This document shows positions 38,509 through 47,335 of a stretch of DNA of 64,000 nucleotides, in pieces. The notes beneath the pieces were generated by a model. It saw only the letters and a program-made list of their open reading frames with translations, made no database searches and had not been told where the DNA came from. The stretch's first letter is position 1; each line of letters opens with the position of its first letter. Origin of the DNA: Streptacidiphilus sp. P02-A3a (GTDB taxonomy: Bacteria; Actinomycetota; Actinomycetes; Streptomycetales; Streptomycetaceae); assembly GCF_014084105.1 (NCBI RefSeq), contig NZ_CP048289.1, positions 4,287,922 to 4,351,921 on the forward strand, given 5' to 3'. The position numbers were made by a program, and so were the translations under genes.

Positions 38509-39648
38509 GTGTTCACCCCCATGCTCGGAAGGCTGCGAACAGCGGTGGTCGCCGGGGCCTTCCTGGCCTCGCTGCTGGTCCCGCTCGGCGCGGCGGGTTC
38601 GGCGCACGCCGACGCCGCGACCACCTGCGAACCGCAGGGCACCATCGCCGTCAACAGCGGCGAGTACACGCTGCAGGCCAACGAGTGGAACTCCAGCGCC
38701 CAGCAGTGCGTCACCTCGAACGGCGGCACCGCCTGGTCGGTGAGCACGGCCGACTTCGGCCTGCCCACCAACGGCGCGCCCGCCACCTACCCCTCGCTGT
38801 ACAAGGGCTGCCACTGGGGCGCCTGCACCAGCGGCAGCGGACTGCCGATCCAGGTCAGCGACCTGGCCGACGCCACCTCCTCCTGGAGCACCGTCCAGCC
38901 CGCCTCCGGCGCGTACGACGTGGCCTACGACATCTGGATCAACTCGACGCCGACCACCTCGGGGCAGCCGGACGGCACCGAGATCATGGTCTGGCTGAAC
39001 AGCCGGGGCGGTGTCCAGCCCTTCGGCTCGCAGACCGGCACCTCCACGGCGGCGGGCTACAACTGGAACGTCTGGACCGGCCAGCAGACCTCGTGGAAGA
39101 TCATCTCCTACGTCCTCCAGGGCGGCGGCACCTCCTTCAGCAACCTGGACGTGAAGGCGCTCATCGACGACGCCGTGGCGCGCGGCTCGGTCAACCCGGC
39201 GAACTACCTCATCGACGCCGAGGCGGGCTTCGAGATCTGGCAGGGCGGCCAGGGGCTGGCCACCAACAGCTTCTCCTTCGACGCCACCGCCAACAGCGGC
39301 ACCGGCGGCGGTACCGGCGGTGGCGGCACCGGCGGCGGCACCGGCACCGGGTGCACGGCGGCGCTCGCGGTGACGGACCAGTGGAGCACCGGCTTCACCG
39401 ACACGGTCACCGTCACCAACACCGGCAGCAAGCCCAGCAACTCCTGGAACGTGCAGTGGACCTGGCCCGACGGGCAGCAGCTCAGCAGCGCCTGGAACGC
39501 CAGTGCGGCCCAGTCCGGCGGCACGGTCTCGGCGAGCAGCCTGTCCTACAACAACGTGATCGCACCCGGGGCCAGTACCACCTTCGGTCTCCAGGGCACC
39601 TGGAGCGGCAGTAACGGCACCCCGACGCTCAGCTGTAGCTCGACCTGA
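38509..39648 (+). CDS. GH12 endoglucanase with CBM2
   Basis: A 379-residue secreted cellulase that hydrolyses beta-1,4-glucans or xyloglucan. A signal peptide (VVAGAFLASLLVPLGAAGSA) is followed by GH12 (about 40-255): NEWNSSAQQCVTSNGGTAW, the nucleophile Glu in PDGTEIMVWLNSRGG and the acid/base in LIDAEAGFEIWQGGQGLATN. A GTGGG-rich linker (265-282) joins a C-terminal CBM2 (about 283-379) with surface Trp residues (DQWSTGF, NVQWTWPDG). GTG at 38509 follows ACGGAGGATC. The CebR box upstream indicates repression lifted by cellobiose. Confidence 0.93.
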   Translation: MFTPMLGRLRTAVVAGAFLASLLVPLGAAGSAHADAATTCEPQGTIAVNSGEYTLQANEWNSSAQQCVTSNGGTAWSVSTADFGLPTNGAPATYPSLYKGCHWGACTSGSGLPIQVSDLADATSSWSTVQPASGAYDVAYDIWINSTPTTSGQPDGTEIMVWLNSRGGVQPFGSQTGTSTAAGYNWNVWTGQQTSWKIISYVLQGGGTSFSNLDVKALIDDAVARGSVNPANYLIDAEAGFEIWQGGQGLATNSFSFDATANSGTGGGTGGGGTGGGTGTGCTAALAVTDQWSTGFTDTVTVTNTGSKPSNSWNVQWTWPDGQQLSSAWNASAAQSGGTVSASSLSYNNVIAPGASTTFGLQGTWSGSNGTPTLSCSST

Positions 39649-39681
39649 CCCGCTGAGCGCTCCGCCGCACCGCGGCTGACC

Positions 39682-39718
39682 CTGTGACCGACCCGGCCTG
39701 TCCCCGGGTCGGTCACAG
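39682..39718 (+). terminator. Hairpin terminator after the cellulase gene
   Basis: Perfect 15-bp stem (39682-39696, CTGTGACCGACCCGG, with 39704-39718), 7-nt loop, 34 bp after the stop. Confidence 0.88.
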
Positions 39719-39780
39719 TGCTTTCCGGATGCCGCCGCCGGGATCCGCCGGAGGCCGGCGGCACAGTCCCGCCGAGATTC

Positions 39781-39810
39781 TTGACAGTGGGCATGCCCAT
39801 GGCCCATGGT
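39781..39810 (+). promoter_or_regulatory. Candidate promoter, TTGACA type
   Basis: TTGACA (39781-39786), an 18-bp spacer and CATGGT (39805-39810) directly precede operator copy 2. The arrangement matches the promoter before the ABC transporter gene (43395). Confidence 0.5.
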
Positions 39811-39814
39811 CCTC

Positions 39815-39828
39815 TACAACGTTGGAAT
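39815..39828. promoter_or_regulatory. LacI-type operator copy 2
   Basis: TACAACGTTGGAAT, with the core CAACGTTG at 39817-39824, sits just downstream of the -35/-10 candidate. No gene is in position to be controlled on the plus strand. Confidence 0.7.
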
Positions 39829-40038
39829 CAACTGCGACGGGCACCGTGGACCGGTGGCCCGCCGCCCGCGGAGCGCGCTGCGCCACCGGCGTACCGGCGC
39901 CGGGCCGCGGGTCCGGTACCGGGGGCCGCACCACCACCAGGCGTCCGGCCCGGCGAACGGAGTTGAGGTGACCACATGCCAGACGACGGTACGTCCGCCC
40001 GCCGCGGCCCCGGTGTCGGTGCCGCGAGCCGTCCCGGG

Positions 40039-41076
40039 TCAGCCCGGACGGCGGCTGCTCTCGCGGACCACCACCCGGTAGCCGAGGGTGATCTGCCGAC
40101 TGGGTCCGGAGAAGCGCTGCTCCATCCGCTCGACCAGGCAGCGCACCGCGAGCTCGGCGATGTGCCGCTTGTCCGGCGCGACCGTGGTCAGCGAGGGGAT
40201 CGAGTACTCCGCCTCCTCCACGTCGTCGAAGCCGACGATGGCGATGTCCTGCGGCACCCGCAGCCCGGCCTCGTGCACGGCCCGCAGCGCGCCCAGCGCC
40301 AGCAGGTCGTTGAAGCAGAACACCGCGTCCGGACGGTTGGGCAGCTTCAGCAGCCGCCGCATCGCGGCGGCCCCGTCCGGGCGGAAGTAGGCGCGCACCG
40401 GAGGCATCAGCGCCTCGTCCACCTCCATGCCCGCGGATTCGAGGGCGTCCCGGTAGCCCGCCAGCCGCTGCTCGGCCGTGGCCCGGGGCGCCGGATCCTG
40501 CCAGCCGATGGCGGCTATCCGGCGGTAGCCCTCGTCGATCAGGTGCTGCGTCACGTCGCGGGCGCCGGAGACGTTGTCGATGTGCACCCGGTCGGCCACC
40601 GGCCCCAGGTCGGCCTCCCCGAGCAGGACCAGCGGGATGTCCCGGGGCCGGGACAGCAGGGTCATCCGGTCCAGGCCCAGCGGGCTGAGGATCACCCCGT
40701 CGATCGTCGGGTCGCCCAGGCCGGAGGCGATCCGCAGCTCGGCGGTCGGGTCGCCGCCGGTGTCGTCCATCAGCACGGTGATGCCCTTGCGCCGGGCCGC
40801 GGCGATGACCTCGACCGCGAGCTCCGCGAAGTAGGGCGACGGCAGCTCCGGGAAGGCCAGCGCGATCACCCCGCTGCGCCCGGTGCGCAGCCGCCTGGCC
40901 GTGACGTTCGGCTGGTACCCGAGCGCGTCGATCGCGTCCTGGACCCGCTGCCTGGTCGCCTCGGCGACCGGGACGGTCCCGTTGACGACGTTGGAGACGG
41001 TCTTCATCGACACCTGGGCGAGTTCGGCCACGTCCTTGAGCCGCGGTGCCGCCGGTCTGCTGGTCTCCTCGGTCAC
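40039..41076 (-). CDS. LacI-family sugar repressor, copy 1
   Basis: A 345-residue LacI/GalR regulator. The N-terminal HTH (about 12-60) reads LKDVAELAQVSMKTVSNVVN, with the hinge helix region YQPNVTARRLRTGRSG. The periplasmic-binding-protein-like effector domain follows, with ALAFPELPSPYFAELAVEVI, AVFCFNDLLALGALRA and IVGFDDVEEAEYSIPSLTTV. It is a near twin of the protein at 48390; the two share the recognition-helix pattern and long identical blocks. It is divergent from the GH54 gene, and operator copy 3 lies 65 bp upstream of its start. It likely senses arabinose or an arabino-oligosaccharide derivative (inference). Confidence 0.92.
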   Translation of the reverse strand: MTEETSRPAAPRLKDVAELAQVSMKTVSNVVNGTVPVAEATRQRVQDAIDALGYQPNVTARRLRTGRSGVIALAFPELPSPYFAELAVEVIAAARRKGITVLMDDTGGDPTAELRIASGLGDPTIDGVILSPLGLDRMTLLSRPRDIPLVLLGEADLGPVADRVHIDNVSGARDVTQHLIDEGYRRIAAIGWQDPAPRATAEQRLAGYRDALESAGMEVDEALMPPVRAYFRPDGAAAMRRLLKLPNRPDAVFCFNDLLALGALRAVHEAGLRVPQDIAIVGFDDVEEAEYSIPSLTTVAPDKRHIAELAVRCLVERMEQRFSGPSRQITLGYRVVVRESSRRPG

Positions 41077-41140
41077 GTCTCCCGCCCTCCCCTTCCGCCG
41101 ATGGTCCCGGACATCGAGACGACTGCGCGTCGGCAGCGGC

Positions 41141-41155
41141 TACAACGTGAGAGTA
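41141..41155. promoter_or_regulatory. LacI-type operator copy 3 (degenerate right half)
   Basis: TACAACGTGAGAGTA, between the divergent LacI and GH54 genes. The left half matches the consensus TTACAACGTTGGAATA; the right half is degenerate. It could serve autoregulation and GH54 control. Confidence 0.6.
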
Positions 41156-41329
41156 CAAGAGCGCGACCGCGGGACAGGATGGGCCGGTGAAAGGCGCGCC
41201 GCCCGGCGCGGCCCCCGGCTCCGGCGACAGCGCGCGGGCGCGCGCCCCGCCTTGGCAGGTACCTGGAAAGCGACTGGTCCAGCACCTTCGGTTCGGACGA
41301 ACAGCTCCCGACTACCCTTCGGAGCGCAC

Positions 41330-43210
41330 ATGCCAAGAGAGACATCCGCCGTCACGCACCGGGCCGGCGGGGCCGTCCGTCGCCTACGGCGGGCACTGCA
41401 GGCCGCGGTGACCACCGTCGGCCTGATCGCCGCCCTGCTGCTGGGGCTGCCGGGCACCTCCCAGGCCGCCACCCAGCTGCCCTGCGACATCTACGCCGCC
41501 GGGGGAACCCCCTGTGTGGCCGCACACAGCACGGTCCGCGCCCTCTTCGCCTCCTACGACGGCCCGCTCTACCAGGTCACCCGGGCCTCGGACGGCGCCA
41601 CCACCGACATCGGCCCGCTCTCCACCGGCGGTTACGCCAACGCGGGCGAGCAGGACGCCTTCTGCGGTGGCACCACCTGCCGCATCACCAGGATCTACGA
41701 CCAGACCTCGCACCACAACGACCTGACCCCGGGCCCGGCGGGCACCTCCGGCATGGGCGCCGACCGGGGGGCGGACGCGAGCGAGATCTCGGTCGTCGCC
41801 GGAGGCCACAAGGTCTACGGCGTGTGGATCTCGCCCGGGGTCGGCTACCGCTACACCGGCGTCGCCTCCGGCGTCGCGGTCAACGGCCAGGCCGAGGGCG
41901 CCTACATGGTCGCCAGCGGCACCCACGTCGGCTCCAACTGCTGCTTCGACTACGGCAACGCGGAGAGCAGCGCGGACGACGCGGGCAACGGCCACATGGA
42001 CGCGGTGAGCCTCGCGACCACCTGCTACTTCCCGCCGTGCACCGGCTCCGGCCCGTGGGTCGAGGCCGACATGGAGAACGGCATGTTCCAGGGCGGGAAC
42101 GGCTCCAACACCGCCAACGCCGGTAACAGCACCCCGTTCGTCACCGCCGTGCTGGAGAACAACGGGCAGAACACCTATGCCCTCGCGGGCGGCAACTCCC
42201 AGTCCGGCTCCCTGTCGACCTGGTGGGACGGTTCGCTGCCGACCCAGGGCGGCTACGAGCCGATGCACCAGGAGGGCGGCATCATCCTGGGCACCGGCGG
42301 TGACAACAGCAACTGGAACATGGGCACCTTCTTCGAGGGCGTGATGGTCTCCGGCTTCCCGAGCACGGCCACCGAGAACGCGGTGCAGGCCAACGTGGTC
42401 TCGGTCGGCTACTCGGGCGAGACCAACGTCCCCAACGGCCCGCAGGGCACCGTCACCGGGCCCGGCGGGCAGTGCGTGGACGTGGCCGGGGACGACACCG
42501 GGGTGGACGGCACCGCGGTGCAGCTGTGGAACTGCCAGTCCTACGCCGAGGACCAGCACTGGACCCACAACGCCAACGGATCGCTCACCACCCTCGGCCG
42601 GTGCCTGGACATCGACGGTGACGGCACGGCGACAGGCACGCAGGTGGAGTTGTGGGACTGCAACGGCGTGGGCGGCCAGAAGTGGGTGCAGCAGTCGAAC
42701 GGCTCGCTGCTGAACCCGCAGTCGGGGCTGTGTCTGGACTCGCCGAGCGGCGCCACCGCCAACGGGACCCGGCTGCAGATCTGGACCTGCAACGGCACCG
42801 CCGCACAGCAGTTCTCGGTCAACGGGGGAGGACCGGTCAACGCCCCCGGCGGCCAGTGCCTGGACGTGGCCGGGGACGACGTCGGGGTGGACGGCACCGC
42901 GGTGCAGCTGTGGAACTGCCAGTCCTGGGCGGTCGACCAGCACTGGTACCACAACGCCAACGGTTCACTGGAGACCCTCGGCCGGTGCCTGGACATCGAC
43001 GGTGACGGCACGGCGACGGGCTCCCTGGTGGAGCTGTGGGACTGCAACGGTGTGGGCGGCCAGCAGTGGGTGCAGCAGTCGAACGGCTCGCTGCTGAACC
43101 CGCAGTCGGGCCTGTGCCTGGACGCGCCGAGCGATGTCACCAGCAACGGCACCCAGTTGCAGATCTGGACCTGCAACGGCACCGCGGCACAGGATTTCGC
43201 GCTGACGTGA
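41330..43210 (+). CDS. GH54 alpha-L-arabinofuranosidase with two CBM13 modules
   Basis: A 626-residue secreted enzyme. The long signal (LQAAVTTVGLIAALLLGLPG, cleavage near SQA) is followed by the GH54 arabinofuranosidase B catalytic domain (about 48-365), recognisable from LPCDIYAAGGTPCVAAHSTV, ALFASYDGPLYQVTRASDGA, TRIYDQTSHHNDLTPGPAGT and the disulfide cysteines. In place of the CBM42 usual in fungal GH54 enzymes, two tandem ricin-type CBM13 domains (about 370-500 and 502-626) follow. These are nearly identical to each other, with repeats GQCVDVAGDDTGVDGTAVQL and GRCLDIDGDGTATG. It releases alpha-L-arabinofuranose side chains. The ATG at 41330 follows CGGAGC. Confidence 0.92.
   Translation: MPRETSAVTHRAGGAVRRLRRALQAAVTTVGLIAALLLGLPGTSQAATQLPCDIYAAGGTPCVAAHSTVRALFASYDGPLYQVTRASDGATTDIGPLSTGGYANAGEQDAFCGGTTCRITRIYDQTSHHNDLTPGPAGTSGMGADRGADASEISVVAGGHKVYGVWISPGVGYRYTGVASGVAVNGQAEGAYMVASGTHVGSNCCFDYGNAESSADDAGNGHMDAVSLATTCYFPPCTGSGPWVEADMENGMFQGGNGSNTANAGNSTPFVTAVLENNGQNTYALAGGNSQSGSLSTWWDGSLPTQGGYEPMHQEGGIILGTGGDNSNWNMGTFFEGVMVSGFPSTATENAVQANVVSVGYSGETNVPNGPQGTVTGPGGQCVDVAGDDTGVDGTAVQLWNCQSYAEDQHWTHNANGSLTTLGRCLDIDGDGTATGTQVELWDCNGVGGQKWVQQSNGSLLNPQSGLCLDSPSGATANGTRLQIWTCNGTAAQQFSVNGGGPVNAPGGQCLDVAGDDVGVDGTAVQLWNCQSWAVDQHWYHNANGSLETLGRCLDIDGDGTATGSLVELWDCNGVGGQQWVQQSNGSLLNPQSGLCLDAPSDVTSNGTQLQIWTCNGTAAQDFALT
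42460..43207 (+). repeat. Duplicated CBM13-coding segment
   Basis: The two lectin domains of the GH54 gene share long near-identical DNA blocks (for example around 42595-42735 and 42981-43120), indicating a recent internal duplication or gene conversion. Confidence 0.75.
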
Positions 43211-43284
43211 CCGGGCGCGGCCACCCGCGCGGCATCGCCCCGCCGCCCGCCGAGCGGAGCGGCGCGACCGGCTGAGAGTACGAC

Positions 43285-43325
43285 GACGCCCTGGCTCCCG
43301 GGTCCGCCCCGGTGGCCAGGGCGTC
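43285..43325 (+). terminator. Hairpin after the GH54 gene
   Basis: 11-bp stem GACGCCCTGGC/GCCAGGGCGTC with a 19-nt GC-rich loop, 74 bp after the stop. Confidence 0.7.
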
Positions 43326-43394
43326 ACGCGCGCTTCCGGCGCCGCGACCGGTGCCGACCGCCCCGCCGATCGCGGGGCGGACCCGTCCTGGCCC

Positions 43395-43424
43395 TTGACA
43401 GGTGTCCATGACACTGCCTCAATA
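43395..43424 (+). promoter_or_regulatory. Candidate promoter of the ABC transporter operon
   Basis: TTGACA (43395-43400), an 18-bp spacer and TCAATA (43419-43424), directly followed by operator copy 4. It lies about 120 bp before the binding-protein start. Confidence 0.6.
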
Positions 43425-43430
43425 TCCCTG

Positions 43431-43445
43431 TTACATCGTTGGAAT
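43431..43445. promoter_or_regulatory. LacI-type operator copy 4
   Basis: TTACATCGTTGGAAT, one mismatch in the core (CATCGTTG). It lies between the promoter and the transporter operon, a position suited to blocking transcription. Confidence 0.7.
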
Positions 43446-43543
43446 GCCCCTCCCCAGGGTCACGGGCGATCCCCACCGGGGACCGCCCGTGGATCCGCTC
43501 CGCTCACAGCACCCACCCGCCTCCACAAGGATGTGATCGGCGT

Positions 43544-44659
43544 ATGAACGCCATTTCCCTGCGCAGGGCCCTGCCCGCGGCGGCTCTGGTCGCGGCTCTC
43601 TCCCTCGGCGCGAGTGCCTGTACCAATGCGGGCAACGCCACCACCACCGGAGCCACCGCCACCGGCGGCGCGACCAACAGCGCGGCCGCGCAGCAGACCG
43701 TCGCCGCCTCCGCCCCGGCCACCGCCGGGTGCACCTACCAGACCTACGCCGGGGGCGTGCCGAAGCTCGACATCACCGACGGCAGGACCGTCGTCGGGTT
43801 CTCCCAGTCGGAGTCCACCAGCAACCCCTTCCGCGCCACCGAGACCGCGAGCATCACCGCCCAGGCGAAGACGCTGGGCGTCAAGCTGATCCAGCGCAAC
43901 GCCAACGCCGACGTCAACGCCCAGAACTCGCAGATCGAGGACATGATCGCGCAGGGCGCCAAGGTGCTGATCGTGGCGCCGGAGAACTCCGCGGGGCTCG
44001 GTCCGGCACTGGCGGAGGCCAAGGCCAAGCGGATCCCGGTGCTCACCATCGACCGCACCGCCAACGGCACCGCCTGCTCCGACTTCATCGCCTTCATCGG
44101 CTCGAACTTCTACGGCCAGGCCCAGATAGCCGCCGACGACCTGGGCGCCGCCACCGGCGGCAAGGGCCAGGTGGCGGTGCTGTCGGGGACCCCGGGCAAC
44201 AACGTCTCCACCGACCGGACCAACGGCTTCAACGCCGAGATCGCCGCCAAGTTCCCGGGGCTGAAGGTGGTCGCCTCACAGACCGCCAACTTCGACGAGA
44301 CCGACGGTCAGACGGTCATGGAGCAGCTGCTCCAGGCCCACCCGGACATCACCGCCGTCTACGCCGAGAACGACGAGATGGCACTGGGTGCGATCCAGGC
44401 CATCAAGTCGGCTGGGAAGACCCCCGGCAAGGACGTCAAGATCGTGTCCATCGACGGCACCCAGCAGTGCGTCCAGGACGTCGCTGACGGCCAGTTGGTG
44501 GCGGACGTGGAGACCAACCCGCGATTCGGGCCACTGGCCTTCCAGTCCCTGATCGGCTTCTACTCCGGCACCGGGGTCCAGCCGAACGTGATCATCAAGG
44601 ACAACCACTTCACCCCCGCCAACGCGGCGCAGGCGCTGTCCGGCGGCCTCGTCTACTGA
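43544..44659 (+). CDS. ABC sugar transporter, substrate-binding lipoprotein (YtfQ/arabinose type)
   Basis: A 371-residue lipoprotein. The signal AALVAALSLGASACTNAG carries a lipobox (GASAC), so the mature protein is lipid-anchored at the outer face of the membrane. A Thr/Ala/Gly-rich linker leads to a type 1 periplasmic-binding domain (about 70-370): RTVVGFSQSESTSNPFRATE, DMIAQGAKVLIVAPENS, YAENDEMALGAIQAIKSAG, VSIDGTQQCVQDVADG. The SQSES start is typical of the galactofuranose/arabinose binding protein group. It is the first gene of a four-gene importer operon under operator copy 4. ATG at 43544; the spacing to the nearest ribosome site is loose. Confidence 0.9.
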   Translation: MNAISLRRALPAAALVAALSLGASACTNAGNATTTGATATGGATNSAAAQQTVAASAPATAGCTYQTYAGGVPKLDITDGRTVVGFSQSESTSNPFRATETASITAQAKTLGVKLIQRNANADVNAQNSQIEDMIAQGAKVLIVAPENSAGLGPALAEAKAKRIPVLTIDRTANGTACSDFIAFIGSNFYGQAQIAADDLGAATGGKGQVAVLSGTPGNNVSTDRTNGFNAEIAAKFPGLKVVASQTANFDETDGQTVMEQLLQAHPDITAVYAENDEMALGAIQAIKSAGKTPGKDVKIVSIDGTQQCVQDVADGQLVADVETNPRFGPLAFQSLIGFYSGTGVQPNVIIKDNHFTPANAAQALSGGLVY

Positions 44660-44732
44660 GTACCCGGGCGTCCGGAGCGCGCCCGCCGCGCTCCGGCCCC
44701 ACCCGACGACCGCCGCACCGAGGAGGCCCGAC

Positions 44733-46361
44733 ATGTCACCCCAGCCCGACGTACCGCAGCCGGGACCGGTCCTGGACGTCACCGGAGTCACGAGGAGTTT
44801 CGCCGGAGTGCACGCCCTGCGCGGCGTGGACTTCCAACTGCTGCCGGGCGAGGTCCACGCCCTGGTCGGCGAGAACGGCGCCGGCAAGTCGACCCTGATC
44901 AAGACGATCACCGGGGTCCTGCGCCCGGACGCCGGGACGATGCGCCTGGCGGGCGAGGAGTTCACCTTCCGCACCCCGCTGGAGGCCCAGGCCGCGGGCA
45001 TCTCGACGATCTACCAGGAGGTGAACCTGATCCCGCTGATGTCGGTGGCGCGCAACCTCTTCCTCGGCCGGGAGCCGCGCCGCCTCGGCCTGGTGGACAC
45101 GCGCCGGATGAACCGCGAGGCGACGGCGGTGCTGCGCCGCTACGGCGTGGACACCGACGTCGGCCGCCCGCTGCACACCCTGGGGCTGGGCGCGCAGCAG
45201 ATGGTCGCGCTGGCCCGGGCCGTCAGCGTGGACGCCCGCGTGGTGATCATGGACGAACCGACCTCCTCGCTGGAACCGCGCGAGGTGGAGACCCTGTTCA
45301 CGGTCATCGGCGAACTGCGGGCCCAGGGCATCGCCGTGGTCTACGTCAGCCACCGACTGGACGAGCTCTACCGGATCTGCGACCGGGTCACCGTGCTGCG
45401 TGACGGCCGGGCGGTGCACCGTGGGGAGTTGGCCGGCCTCGACCGGCTGCGGCTGATCTCGCTGATGCTGGGCCGGGAGCTGGCCAAGGTGCGCAGCGAC
45501 GGCGCGACCGACTTCGGCGCGGCCCCGCACACCCGCACCGGCGAGGTCCCGGTGCTCAGCGCCCGCAATATGACGGTCCGTCATCATCTTTACGGAGTCG
45601 ACCTCGACGTGCACGCCGGTGAGGTGCTCGGCCTCGGCGGACTGCTCGGCTCCGGCCGCAGCGAGACGGCGAAGGCCGTGGTCGGAGCGCTGCCCGACGA
45701 GGCCGGAACGGTCCGGGTGGACGGCGCCGAGCTGAAGCGCCGCAGCCCGGCCGCCGCGATGCGCGCGGGGGTGGTGATGCTGTCCGAGGACCGCAAGAGC
45801 GAGGGCATCATCCCCAGCCTGTCGGTGCGCGAGAACATCGTGCTGGCCGCGCTGCCCCGGCTCTCCCGTGGCGGCGTGGTCTCGGCCGCCAGGCAGGACG
45901 CGGTGGTCAGCCTGTTCATGGACCGGCTGCGGATCAAGGCGTCCAGCCCGGAGCAGCGGGTCAGCGACCTGTCCGGCGGCAACCAGCAGAAGGTGCTGCT
46001 GGCCCGGTGGCTGTGCATGAACCCGAAGGTGCTGCTGCTGGACGAGCCCACCCGCGGCATCGACGTCGGCGCCAAGGCCGAAGTGCAGTCACTCATCGAC
46101 GAGTTGGCCCGCGAAGGGCTGGCCGTGGTGCTGATCTCCTCGGAACTGGAGGAACTGGTCGAGGGATCGGACCGGATCCAGGTGCTGAAGGACGGCCGGG
46201 TCGTCGGCCGACTCACCGGCGCGGAGGTCACCGAGGAGGGCGTGCTGGCGGCCCTGGCCGGCGGCGAGCCGGACGGCGGTACCGGCGGCACCACGGCAAC
46301 CGTGAACGCAGCAGCGGGGAAAGGCCGTTCGGGCCGCCCCAGCGAGGGGAGCGAGCGTTGA
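44733..46361 (+). CDS. ABC sugar transporter, double ATP-binding protein
   Basis: A 542-residue fused ATPase of the monosaccharide ABC class (YtfR/AraG/RbsA type). Domain 1 (about 8-240) has Walker A GENGAGKSTLIK, the signature region LGLGAQQMVALARAVSVDAR and Walker B VVIMDEPTSSLEP. Domain 2 (about 265-510) has the degenerate Walker A GLLGSGRSETAKAV, signature DLSGGNQQKVLLARWL, and Walker B VLLLDEPTRGIDVGAKAEV. It powers sugar uptake with the two permeases downstream. AGGAGG precedes its ATG. The stop overlaps the next start by 3-4 bp. Confidence 0.93.
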   Translation: MSPQPDVPQPGPVLDVTGVTRSFAGVHALRGVDFQLLPGEVHALVGENGAGKSTLIKTITGVLRPDAGTMRLAGEEFTFRTPLEAQAAGISTIYQEVNLIPLMSVARNLFLGREPRRLGLVDTRRMNREATAVLRRYGVDTDVGRPLHTLGLGAQQMVALARAVSVDARVVIMDEPTSSLEPREVETLFTVIGELRAQGIAVVYVSHRLDELYRICDRVTVLRDGRAVHRGELAGLDRLRLISLMLGRELAKVRSDGATDFGAAPHTRTGEVPVLSARNMTVRHHLYGVDLDVHAGEVLGLGGLLGSGRSETAKAVVGALPDEAGTVRVDGAELKRRSPAAAMRAGVVMLSEDRKSEGIIPSLSVRENIVLAALPRLSRGGVVSAARQDAVVSLFMDRLRIKASSPEQRVSDLSGGNQQKVLLARWLCMNPKVLLLDEPTRGIDVGAKAEVQSLIDELAREGLAVVLISSELEELVEGSDRIQVLKDGRVVGRLTGAEVTEEGVLAALAGGEPDGGTGGTTATVNAAAGKGRSGRPSEGSER

Positions 46362-47335
46362 GCACCACCACCGCCGAGACGGCCGCCAAGAGCGGCCTGC
46401 CGGAACGTGACCGACTGCTGCGCCTGCTGCAGGAGTACGGCATCTACGCGGCCCTGCTGCTGCTGATCCTGGTCGCGACCGGAATGGACGGCAGTTTCCT
46501 GTCCGCGGGCAACGCCCGGGTGCAGCTGTTCCAGGTGTCCCCGGCGCTGCTGGTGGCGCTGGGCATGGCCCTGGTCATCGGCACCGAGGGGATCGACCTG
46601 TCGGTCGGCGCGGTGATCGCGCTGTCCGCCGCCGTGGTACCGCTCTACCTCGGCTGGGGGCTGGGCCTCGCGCTGCCGATCGCGCTGCTGCTGGGCGCGG
46701 TCAGCGGCCTGGTGGCGGGCGCGATGGTGGCCTTCGCCCGGGTACAGCCCATCGTCGCCACCCTGTCGCTGATGATCGGGGTACGCGGCCTGGCCGAGCT
46801 GATCAACGGCGACTCCGCCAAACCGGTCACCGACGCCGCGCTGCTGGACCTGGGCGGCAACGCCTTCCTCGGGGTGCCGCTGATGGCCTGGCTCACCGCG
46901 CTGGCGGCCGTGGCCGTCGGCCTGGTGGTGCGCCGGACCACCTTCGGCCGCCAGCTGGTCGCGGTCGGCGACAACCCCCGGGCCAGCCGCCTGGCCGGGC
47001 TGCCGGTACGCCGGGTGCAGGTCACCGTCTACGTCATCTCCGGGGTGCTGGCCGCGCTGGCCGGGGTGCTGATCGTCGGGCACGGGGCCGAGGCCGACCC
47101 CGCCAACCAGGGGCTGGACATGGAGCTGACCGCCATCACGGCCGTGGTGGTCGGCGGCACGCCGCTCAGCGGCGGCCGGATCCGGGTCCTCGGCACCGTC
47201 GCCGGAGCCCTGTTCATGCAACTGCTCACCGCCGTGCTCACCCAGCACAACGTCCCCGTCTCCTACACCCAGATCACCGAGGCGGCCATCATCTGCTTCG
47301 CCGTCTACGCCTCCCGGGAGCGTGGTACCCGATGA
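46358..47335 (+). CDS. ABC sugar transporter permease 1 (YtfT type)
   Basis: A 325-residue membrane permease of the ribose/arabinose/galactofuranose class, with about eight to ten helices (GIYAALLLLILVATG, LLVALGMALVIGTEGIDLSV, IALSAAVVPLYLGWGLGLAL). The GTEGIDLSVGAVIALSA motif and GDNPRASRLAGLPVRRVQV are typical of this class. The start is taken as TTG at 46358, overlapping the ATPase stop (TTGA) with AGGGGA before it. It is translationally coupled on both sides. Confidence 0.9.
   Translation: MSTTTAETAAKSGLPERDRLLRLLQEYGIYAALLLLILVATGMDGSFLSAGNARVQLFQVSPALLVALGMALVIGTEGIDLSVGAVIALSAAVVPLYLGWGLGLALPIALLLGAVSGLVAGAMVAFARVQPIVATLSLMIGVRGLAELINGDSAKPVTDAALLDLGGNAFLGVPLMAWLTALAAVAVGLVVRRTTFGRQLVAVGDNPRASRLAGLPVRRVQVTVYVISGVLAALAGVLIVGHGAEADPANQGLDMELTAITAVVVGGTPLSGGRIRVLGTVAGALFMQLLTAVLTQHNVPVSYTQITEAAIICFAVYASRERGTR

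Larger units (their letters stand above)
39719..40038. other. Gene-free stretch holding an apparently orphan promoter and operator
   Basis: Between the terminator of GH12 and the stop of the convergent LacI gene no coding region is supported, yet the stretch has a promoter-like sequence and a LacI operator pointing rightwards (39781-39828). The next plus-strand gene is 1.5 kb away, beyond the LacI gene. Confidence 0.6.
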
